Part shown: piece by piece, positions 1-5,589 of the stretch
Layout of the letters: the number at the start of each line of letters is the position of its first letter
How positions within the stretch are numbered: the first letter of the stretch is position 1
Origin: an uncultured delta proteobacterium
GTDB taxonomy: Bacteria; Myxococcota_A; Polyangia; Polyangiales; Polyangiaceae
NCBI GenBank assembly: GCA_903858055.1
Contig: CAIOHM010000233.1
Coordinates: 1-6,693, forward strand
Direction of reading: 5' to 3'
DNA length: 6,693 bases
Notes under the pieces: generated by a model
What the model was told of the DNA's origin: nothing
Databases searched by the model: none
The model's input: only the letters and a program-made list of their open reading frames with translations
Position numbers and translations under genes: made by a program

Positions 1-1578
1 GGGCAGCGCCTCTTCCGCATGGACAGCGACATCGACACGCTGGCGAAGGTGCAGGAGTGCATCGTGACGCCGCCCTCCGCGATCGTCCGCGACTACCCGC
101 GCGACCTCGAAGCGATCGTGCTCAAGGCTCTCTCGAAGGACCAAAACCACCGCTTTCAGACGGCGCGGGAGTTCTCGCGCGCGCTCCAGTCGTACGTGCT
201 CAAGCGCGGCATCTTCATCGCGAGCGACGAAGTTGCAGCCTACATGCGTGCAATCTTCAGCGATCGCATCAAGAACCGCGACGTCTACTTGCGCTGGGCC
301 GCCGAGGTCACGTCCACGATCGACATCGACCCGAAGGCGTCGCCGCACGAGTCCGTGGTCTTCCCCGCCGAGGTCGCGCGCGCACGGCAAGACATCACCA
401 AGGCGCCACCGCCGCCGCCGCCTCGTGCAGGCGCGCGCGTGCCCACGCAGCCTCCGCCGCGTTCGACCGTCGGTGCGCTCCCCGCGGCGCCAAAGGCCGA
501 CTTCATCGACACCATGCGCCCCGGGAACAAGAGCGCGGCGGTCGCCCCGCGGGGCGGGCTCCTCGGCAGCGCGAAGGTCCCCTCGTTCAGCCCCGCCGAG
601 ACCGGGTCGAGCGACATCCTCGTCGACCGCCCGAGCGGCAGCGGGCTTTCGGGCGAGACGCTCGTGGGCGACCTCGAAGAAGACGACGCGAACGACACGA
701 TCGTCACCAACGCGACCTTCGACGAGATTCAGCGATTGGCCGCGCAGGCGGAAGTGAGTGGCATCTCCGTCGCCGTCGAGATCGAGAGCCCCGCGAAGCC
801 GCTCGCCCTGGCGGCGTCGTTGCGCCCACCGCCCGTCCCCGGGCCCCGCAGCGTTTCGGCGGACGAGACGCTGCCCCCGAGCGAGGCGCTGCGAAGCCTC
901 CCGAACCTCGCGGACCTCGAGGGCCTCTCGGCCAGTCACGCGATCCCCGCGCGCGCGCGCCCGAGCAACCTGATGCTCGCGCTCATCGGCGGCGGCCTTG
1001 GCCTCGTCTTCGTCGCGATCATGTTCTGGGTCTTTTTCCCCGCGAGCCGCACGCAGACCACCGTCGCGACGGCTCCCGCGACTGCCGCTCCGCCGCCCGC
1101 CGAGGTCGCGCCCACGGCACCCGTCGCCCCCGCGGCCGCCGCAGCAGGTCCGACCCAGCCAGCCGCAGCGGTGCAACCCGTTGCGGTCGCGCAGCCCGCC
1201 TCGCCGCCGCGCGCGCCCGCGCCGCTTCGCCTCGAGGGCGCCACGGTGAACGGCATGCCCCGCACGAAGGCCGCCGCGAGCGGCCCAACCCCCGTGCAGC
1301 CTGCACCCACCCCGGTGCAGTCCGCCGCCGCGAAGCGCGTGACCGAGGTCGCGCCGGCCTTCGGCGAGCTCACGGTCATCTGCATGCCCGCGTGCGACGA
1401 CATCCGCCTCGACGGCGTGCGCATCGGCGAGTCTCCGATCATCCGTCGCCGCGTCGTGGTCGGCGACCATCACCTCGAGCTTCAACGGCTCGCGCAACGC
1501 GAGACCATCGTGCGGCGCCGCACCGTGCACGTGACCGAGAACCACGTGGAGCAAGTGCGCGAGTCGATGACGCCATGA
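1..1578 (+). CDS. Ser/Thr protein kinase, C-terminal part, with membrane helix and PEGA-like domain (5' end outside window)
   Basis: The frame is open from base 1, so the start and most of the kinase domain lie upstream; 525 residues are visible. Residues 1-62 match the end of a Hanks-type kinase C-lobe: GQRLF near the start, then ALSKD and an RFQTA motif with the conserved subdomain XI Arg at residue 51. A linker of about 260 residues follows, rich in Pro, Ser and acidic residues, with a run of six Pro at 136-141. One hydrophobic helix spans about 323-347. Residues 348-453 are Ala/Pro/Val-rich. Residues 454-525 resemble a PEGA domain (GELTV start, LDGVRIGESP core, GDHHLEL strand), a fold often found outside the membrane in such kinases. 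I infer a cytoplasmic kinase signalling to or from an envelope-facing tail. The stop overlaps the lipoprotein start by 4 bases (ATGA), so the pair is probably translationally coupled. Family assignment is strong; substrate and signal are unknown. Confidence 0.93.
   Translation, partial: GQRLFRMDSDIDTLAKVQECIVTPPSAIVRDYPRDLEAIVLKALSKDQNHRFQTAREFSRALQSYVLKRGIFIASDEVAAYMRAIFSDRIKNRDVYLRWAAEVTSTIDIDPKASPHESVVFPAEVARARQDITKAPPPPPPRAGARVPTQPPPRSTVGALPAAPKADFIDTMRPGNKSAAVAPRGGLLGSAKVPSFSPAETGSSDILVDRPSGSGLSGETLVGDLEEDDANDTIVTNATFDEIQRLAAQAEVSGISVAVEIESPAKPLALAASLRPPPVPGPRSVSADETLPPSEALRSLPNLADLEGLSASHAIPARARPSNLMLALIGGGLGLVFVAIMFWVFFPASRTQTTVATAPATAAPPPAEVAPTAPVAPAAAAAGPTQPAAAVQPVAVAQPASPPRAPAPLRLEGATVNGMPRTKAAASGPTPVQPAPTPVQSAAAKRVTEVAPAFGELTVICMPACDDIRLDGVRIGESPIIRRRVVVGDHHLELQRLAQRETIVRRRTVHVTENHVEQVRESMTP
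1285..1320 (+). repeat. Short imperfect repeat coding for two PTPVQ units
   Basis: Two 15-base copies, 21 bases apart (1285-1299 and 1306-1320), each encode PTPVQ in the Pro/Ala-rich segment between the membrane helix and the PEGA-like domain of the kinase. They differ only at third codon positions. This looks like local low-complexity expansion within a periplasmic spacer and not a mobile or regulatory repeat. Confidence 0.5.
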
Positions 1579-3137
1579 GCGGAGCGCGCGCGGTCGTCGC
1601 CGCCCTGTGCGCGTCGATGGGTCTCGTGGCCTGCGTTCCCGAGCCTGAGGTTTCGCTGACGCTGCGCTTGCCGTCGTCCGTGCGCGACGCCGCGTGGTTC
1701 GAGGTCGCCGCGGTGCGTGGCGCGTGCCCCGAGGCCACGTCGCTCCTCTCCGGGCTCCCGATCGGCGTCGTGAGCGCGCGCCTCGCCTTCCCCGCCGGTG
1801 CGTCGCGAGCGCCGACCTTCGGGGCGCTGTCGCGCGAGCGCTGGGCGTTCTTGGCGTCCGCGCGCGACGCGAGCTGCGGTGTCGCCGCGATCGGCTGCAC
1901 GAGCGTGGACCTCGACACGACGCACGAGGTCACCATCGGCCTCCTCGACGTTGGAGACGTCCGCGAGGGCGCGTGCACGGGCGGCCTCGCGTGCCAGTAC
2001 GCCCACTGCATCGAGGTCCCCGGGTCGAACCCTGCGTCGGGTACGGGCTGCACGCTGAACGTGCTCGGCGGCGGACTGCTCGCCGATCCACTCGCGATCG
2101 ACGTGGGCACCGGCCTCCTCGCCGGATCGCCTGGGCTCACGAGCGCAGGCGACGGCTTCGTCGTCACGGCGTCCGACGCGACCTCCGACGCGACACGACT
2201 CCGCGTCTCTCGGCGGGCGCTCACGAGCGACGGCGCCGCAGTCGAGAGCGGGAGCGAGGACCTGCCGCCTTGCACGGGGACGGTGGCCGTCTCGGGTTCG
2301 AGCCTCGTCGACCTCGGGGGCGGCAAAGCGCTCGAGGTGCGCCGTGGCCCGAGCTGCGCCGCCGGTGACGTGACCTTCGGCGAGCGCACGAGCTCCGGCC
2401 GTCGCACGCTCTTCACGGCTGCGCTCGCGTCGGGCTCGACCCTCGAGCCTCACGCGCTCGTTCGCGAGAGCGCGAGCGGACGCGTGCACCTTGCAAGCAC
2501 CTCGAGTCAAGGGCTCCGCATCGTCGCCGTGGGCACGACCGCGCTCGGAGCCGACGTAACGGGGTTCTCTGGCGCCGGCCTCACGTTCCTCGACATGGCC
2601 GCGAGCTCTTCGTCGACGTTGTGGCTCGCGCGCGACGCTGCCGGCCGACGCATAGCCGGGCTCGTGCGGAGCGGCGTTTCCCAAAGCGTCGCCGTCCCCG
2701 AGGGGTCGCTGGCCGTCGCGACGCGCGGCGCGGGCTTCGAGATCCTGGTCGTCGACACGTCGGGCTTCGTGAGCGTTCAAGCGTTCGGCGAGAACGGTAC
2801 GGCAGGCGCAACGACGGACTTCGGCGCTCCCGGCGGCACCGCTCCCGTGACCGCGGGAGCCCTCACCGCACGAGGGGAGTTCTCGGTCGTCGCCCTCGCC
2901 GTGAGCGGCGACGTCTGGCTCACGGCGCGCGCCGCGCGTGAGAGCGCGAACGTACCGAACCTCTGGCGCCGCCTCGGCGACTCGGTCCCGCTCGCGCGTC
3001 GGCGTCGCGACGGCGCGCTCGCCCTCGCGAGCACGGGCAACCGCGTGGGCCTCGCGTGGGGCACCGCAGCACGTCCCACCCCCGACGACGTGCCATTCGG
3101 CTATGCGGTGCTCGGATGCGAAGACCGAACTCCGTGA
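1575..3137 (+). CDS. Predicted lipoprotein with beta-propeller-like repeats
   Basis: The product is 520 aa. I start it at the ATG at 1575, which overlaps the kinase stop (ATGA), because this places a signal peptide at the N-terminus: a short hydrophobic stretch ending in the lipobox LVAC, with the lipidated Cys at residue 20. The frame stays open far upstream inside the kinase gene, but that part encodes Arg-rich shadow sequence. Residues 21-160 form a Cys-rich region (motifs such as ASCGVAAIGC and CTGGLACQYAHC), suggesting disulfides in the envelope. From about 194 to the end, seven short beta-strand motifs begin near residues 194, 251, 303, 348, 387, 436 and 490, each roughly 40-58 residues apart; examples are GFVVTASD, TLWLARD and RVGLAWG. 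That spacing suits a seven-bladed propeller. There is no recognisable catalytic motif. Ligand binding or partnership with the coupled kinase is inference only. I do not recognise a named family. Confidence 0.85.
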   Translation: MSGARAVVAALCASMGLVACVPEPEVSLTLRLPSSVRDAAWFEVAAVRGACPEATSLLSGLPIGVVSARLAFPAGASRAPTFGALSRERWAFLASARDASCGVAAIGCTSVDLDTTHEVTIGLLDVGDVREGACTGGLACQYAHCIEVPGSNPASGTGCTLNVLGGGLLADPLAIDVGTGLLAGSPGLTSAGDGFVVTASDATSDATRLRVSRRALTSDGAAVESGSEDLPPCTGTVAVSGSSLVDLGGGKALEVRRGPSCAAGDVTFGERTSSGRRTLFTAALASGSTLEPHALVRESASGRVHLASTSSQGLRIVAVGTTALGADVTGFSGAGLTFLDMAASSSSTLWLARDAAGRRIAGLVRSGVSQSVAVPEGSLAVATRGAGFEILVVDTSGFVSVQAFGENGTAGATTDFGAPGGTAPVTAGALTARGEFSVVALAVSGDVWLTARAARESANVPNLWRRLGDSVPLARRRRDGALALASTGNRVGLAWGTAARPTPDDVPFGYAVLGCEDRTP

Positions 3138-4453
3138 AGTACCCGCAGACCCTCCGCGGGGTCACGTGCAGCGGCCTCGTGCCAGGCGGAGCCGGCGTCG
3201 CCCATGTCGAACTCGCAGGCGAGCGTCGCGCGATCTTCATCGACCGCGCCGCGCCCGACGACCGCCTCACGGTCCACGTCGAGACCAACGGACGACCGCT
3301 CCGCGGCACGATCGAGGCCATCGAAGAGCCGAGCCCCGCGCGGCGCCTCACGCCGTGCTCGCTCGCCGATCGCTGCGGCGGCTGCGACTGGATGCACCTC
3401 CTCCCGCCGGCGCGCCCGTCGCTCTATGGCGAGCTCTTGAGCGACGCATGGCCGCGCGACGTGCCTATGCCCGAGCCGCGCTTCCACGAGGCGACGCAGC
3501 GCCTCCGCTCGCGCACGCACGCACGTCTCGCCGTCGAGGCGCACGGGGCGTCGGCGATGGTGGCGTTTCACGGCACGCGCAGCCACAAGCTCGTGGCCGC
3601 GGAGCACTGCCTCGCGCTCGCGCCGCCGCTCGAGAGCGCGCGCCTCGCGCTCGGTGACGTCCTTCGCGGCTCCCGCGGGCAAGGGCAGCTCGTGCTCTCG
3701 CTCGGTCGCGTCGCGCACGAAGAAGGGCGCCGCGCCGTCGCGCACCTCCGCTTCCGCGGGAGCCTCGCCCGCGAGGTCTTCACGCGCCTCGAGGCCGCCG
3801 TCGGCCCACGCGGTTTTTTGCAAGGCATTGCGGTGCTCGAAGAGGGCGTCGATCGCCCCTTCCTCGTGGGCGATCCCGTCGCGGAGATCGTTGGCGTCGA
3901 CGGTGCGCCGCTCCTCATGCCCCTCGGCGGCTTTCAGCAAGCCTCCGAGACCGGCAATCGAGCCCTCGCGGCGCACGTCGCCTCCATCGCCGCCGCCCTC
4001 GCCGCGCGCCACCGCGAGGCGCCCAAGTTCCCGGTCGTCGAGCTCTACGCCGGCGCGGGCAACCTCTCGGTGGCCTTGGCCCCCCACGCGCGCGGGCTCG
4101 TCACCGTCGAGAGCGCCGCCGACGCCACGGCCCTCGCGCAGAAGAACCTCCAGGCGCGCGGGCTGAAGGCGAAGATCGTCACCGCCGACGCCGGCGCGTT
4201 CGCATGGGAAAAAGGCACGCGCCTCCTCGTCCTCGACCCGCCGCGCGAGGGCGCTCCAAGCGTCGCCAAGCGCCTCGTCGAGCACCCGGTCCCCTACGTC
4301 GTCTACGTGGCCTGCGACCCGGTGTCCTTGGGGCGCGAGGCCGCCACCCTTCACGGAGCGGGCTACACCTGCGAGAGCCTCGACCAGTTCGAGCTCTTCC
4401 CCGAGACGAGCCACGCCGAAACCGTCGCGGTCTTCGTGCGAGGGCGCGCGTGA
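3134..4453 (+). CDS. RlmD/TrmA-family RNA 5-methyluridine methyltransferase (4Fe-4S, SAM-dependent)
   Basis: Predicted to methylate C5 of a uridine in 23S rRNA or tRNA with SAM, in the cytoplasm. The N-terminal part (about 5-65) resembles a TRAM RNA-binding barrel. Iron-sulfur ligands appear as C75, C81 and C84 (C-x5-CGGC) with a fourth at C159. An FQQ motif at 267-269 lies where the family contacts target uridine. SAM motif I is ELYAGAGN (303-310). DPPREG begins at D368, the nucleophile is C394 in VACDP, and the likely general base is E429 in SHAE. The D-C-E spacings (26 and 35) equal those I recall for E. coli RumA/RlmD. The length of 439 aa is normal. I chose the GTG at 3134 because it gives a GTGA overlap like its neighbours; the ATG at 3116 (six codons longer) is possible, the GTG at 3056 less so. 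Which uridine is modified (U1939, U747 or tRNA U54) cannot be told from this sequence. Confidence 0.93.
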   Translation: MKYPQTLRGVTCSGLVPGGAGVAHVELAGERRAIFIDRAAPDDRLTVHVETNGRPLRGTIEAIEEPSPARRLTPCSLADRCGGCDWMHLLPPARPSLYGELLSDAWPRDVPMPEPRFHEATQRLRSRTHARLAVEAHGASAMVAFHGTRSHKLVAAEHCLALAPPLESARLALGDVLRGSRGQGQLVLSLGRVAHEEGRRAVAHLRFRGSLAREVFTRLEAAVGPRGFLQGIAVLEEGVDRPFLVGDPVAEIVGVDGAPLLMPLGGFQQASETGNRALAAHVASIAAALAARHREAPKFPVVELYAGAGNLSVALAPHARGLVTVESAADATALAQKNLQARGLKAKIVTADAGAFAWEKGTRLLVLDPPREGAPSVAKRLVEHPVPYVVYVACDPVSLGREAATLHGAGYTCESLDQFELFPETSHAETVAVFVRGRA

Positions 4454-4644
4454 AGACCCCCACGAGCGAGAGCCTGCGCCGCGAGGCCGAGCGCTTCGAG
4501 CTCCGCTTCGCCTGCGACGACTGCTGCCACCGCACCGAGGTCGCAGGTCACCTCGCATGCTCGCTCGAGTTCCCGGTCGAGCTGCGCCGCGAGAGCCTCG
4601 CCCTCGAAGAGCTTGCATTCTGCAAGAGCTTCGAGCTCGCGTGA
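4450..4644 (+). CDS. Small Cys-rich protein, possible zinc-binding, unknown function
   Basis: A 64-aa protein starting at a GTG that overlaps the methyltransferase stop (GTGA), seven bases before tilS. The longer open frame upstream (from 4204) is a shadow inside the methyltransferase gene, so the overlapping GTG is the sensible start. Residues 1-20 are charged (RREAERFELRF). Cysteines follow at 22, 25, 26, 37 and 58, with His at 27 and 34. CxxC at 22-25 plus C37 and C58 could form one four-Cys zinc site, as in a zinc ribbon or knuckle. The protein ends FCKSFELA, and FELRF near the N-terminus echoes FCKSFEL near the end. It has no signal peptide or membrane segment, so it is probably cytoplasmic. 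I do not recognise the family. Being wedged between two RNA-modification genes hints at an RNA-related role, but that is only context. Confidence 0.75.
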   Translation: MKTPTSESLRREAERFELRFACDDCCHRTEVAGHLACSLEFPVELRRESLALEELAFCKSFELA

Positions 4645-4651
4645 GCGGTCC

Positions 4652-5428
4652 ATGAAGCACACGCACCCGCCCGCGTTGCTCACGCTCGTCGCGAGGAGCT
4701 TGCGCGGCGAGTGCACGGCGCTCCGTGGGCGTCGGGCGCTCGTGGCCATGAGCGGCGGCGTCGACTCGCAAGTCCTCCTTCACGCGCTCGCCTGGCACCG
4801 AAAGGCCTTCGCTCTCGACCTCGTGGCCCACGGCGTGGACCACGGACTCCGTGCCGACGCCGCGGCCGAGCTCGATCTCGCGGCCGGCCTCGCGGAATCC
4901 TTGGCGGTCCCCTTCGCGCGCACGCGCGTCGCCGTCGCCCCCGGCTCGAACCTCCAAGCGCGCGCACGCGACGCTCGCTTTGCTGCCCTCCGCAGCGCAG
5001 CCGTGGCCGCGGGCGCCACCTTCATCGTGACGGCGCACCACGCCGACGATCGCGCGGAGACCCTGCTCATCCGCTTGCTCCGCGGCGCCGGTCCACGCGG
5101 GCTCGCGGTTTTGCCGCCCGTCGCCGACGACCTCGCGCGGCCGCTCTTGCGTGCGTCACGCGCCGACATCGCCGCCCACGCGGCGCGCCACGGGCTCGCG
5201 TACGCCCAAGATCCAAGCAACGAAGACCCGCGATTCGTGCGGGTTCGCGTGCGACGTGAGCTCATGCCGCTCCTCCGCGCCCTCGACCCCCGGGTCGTCG
5301 ACCACGTGAACCGGCTCGCGGACTCGCTCGCCTCGACCCGCACCGGCGACGACGGCGGGCACGACGCGGACGACGACGAAGCCGCCCACGAGGACGACGA
5401 CCGGGAATTCGTCACGAACGACGAATAG
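4652..5428 (+). CDS. tilS: tRNA(Ile)-lysidine synthetase TilS, short form with acidic tail
   Basis: TilS joins lysine to C34 of the tRNA-Ile CAU anticodon using ATP, changing it to read AUA; this is usually essential. The PP-loop ATPase motif SGGVDS is at residues 34-39, VDHGLR at 62-67, the family signature AHHADDRAET at 128-137 followed by LIRLLRGAGPRGL, and DPSNED at 187-192 followed by an RVRVRRELMPLL segment. The N-terminal catalytic domain is thus complete. At 258 aa it is much shorter than E. coli TilS (about 430 aa) and lacks the C-terminal tRNA-binding domains. Instead it ends in a tail (233-258) with 14 acidic residues of 26. The ATG at 4652 is chosen because it follows the previous stop by seven bases; the in-frame TTG at 4613 would overlap that gene more deeply. 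There is no strong Shine-Dalgarno, so coupling to the upstream genes is likely. ftsH follows, a common order. Confidence 0.95.
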   Translation: MKHTHPPALLTLVARSLRGECTALRGRRALVAMSGGVDSQVLLHALAWHRKAFALDLVAHGVDHGLRADAAAELDLAAGLAESLAVPFARTRVAVAPGSNLQARARDARFAALRSAAVAAGATFIVTAHHADDRAETLLIRLLRGAGPRGLAVLPPVADDLARPLLRASRADIAAHAARHGLAYAQDPSNEDPRFVRVRVRRELMPLLRALDPRVVDHVNRLADSLASTRTGDDGGHDADDDEAAHEDDDREFVTNDE

Positions 5429-5525
5429 CGCCACCCGCTCCCTTGCCGGCGGGCACGACGATGACCAAACTTTCAGGCAGGCGTCCCCGTGCGGGCCGCT
5501 CGCTGCTCAACCCGTGCTTTCGGGC

Positions 5526-5556
5526 ATTCGCTCTTTTTTCGGCAGCCTGCTAGCCT
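5526..5556 (+). promoter_or_regulatory. Weak candidate promoter for ftsH
   Basis: TAGCCT at 5551-5556, preceded by TG plus one base, resembles an extended -10 box (three of six matches to TATAAT plus the TG). The matching -35 position (about 5526-5533) is poor, with only a TTCGCT-like sequence. Transcription would begin near 5563 and give a leader of about 27 bases. The 161-bp gap after tilS and the good ftsH ribosome site make a separate promoter plausible, but the sequence match alone is weak. Confidence 0.25.
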
Positions 5557-5579
5557 CCAAGCGCTCCGGTCCCGGGCTC

Positions 5580-5583
5580 GAGG
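5580..5583 (+). promoter_or_regulatory. Ribosome binding site of ftsH
   Basis: GAGG ends six bases before the GTG at 5590. It decides the ftsH start: the frame has a TAG stop at 5551, and GTG is the only start codon between that stop and the first membrane helix. It is the clearest Shine-Dalgarno in the window, in contrast to the upstream genes, which rely on overlapping stops and starts. Confidence 0.7.
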
Positions 5584-5589
5584 TCATTC

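Larger units (their letters stand above)
5429..5589 (+). other. Intergenic region between tilS and ftsH
   Basis: This is the only real gene gap in the window (161 bp), and its T-runs make it locally less GC-rich than its surroundings. It holds a weak hairpin (5489-5495 with 5511-5517, seven pairs including two G-T, 15-base loop) and, 16 bases after it, a run of six T at 5534-5539. It also holds a TGCTAGCCT element at 5548-5556 and the ftsH ribosome binding site. The hairpin is too weak and too far from the T-run to call a terminator. No small RNA or small gene is evident. Confidence 0.6.

Noticed and set aside
57..1574. Open frame extending the lipoprotein reading frame 506 codons upstream, across the kinase gene
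   Set aside because: The encoded sequence is Arg/Ala/Pro-rich with no domain, while the kinase frame here carries clear motifs. Long stop-free shadow frames are expected at this GC content.
1439..2780. Two long minus-strand open frames opposite the lipoprotein gene (1439-2416 and 1482-2780)
   Set aside because: Compositionally biased Arg/Ala/Ser sequence without motifs; the + strand frame has a signal peptide, lipobox and regular strand repeats.
3056..3133. Longer N-terminus for the methyltransferase from GTG 3056 or ATG 3116
   Set aside because: The GTG at 3056 would overlap the lipoprotein by 82 bases and add Arg-rich sequence unlike the family. The ATG at 3116 stays possible, but the GTGA overlap at 3134 fits the pattern of the neighbouring genes better.
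3101..5041. 646-codon open frame on the minus strand
   Set aside because: It lies antisense to the methyltransferase, the small Cys-rich gene and tilS, whose motifs are unmistakable. The product is low-complexity and spans several gene boundaries, typical of a GC shadow.
5489..5539. Hairpin plus T-run as a rho-independent terminator after tilS
   Set aside because: The stem has two G-T pairs and a 15-base loop, and the six-T run begins 16 bases after it, so it does not fit the usual terminator geometry.
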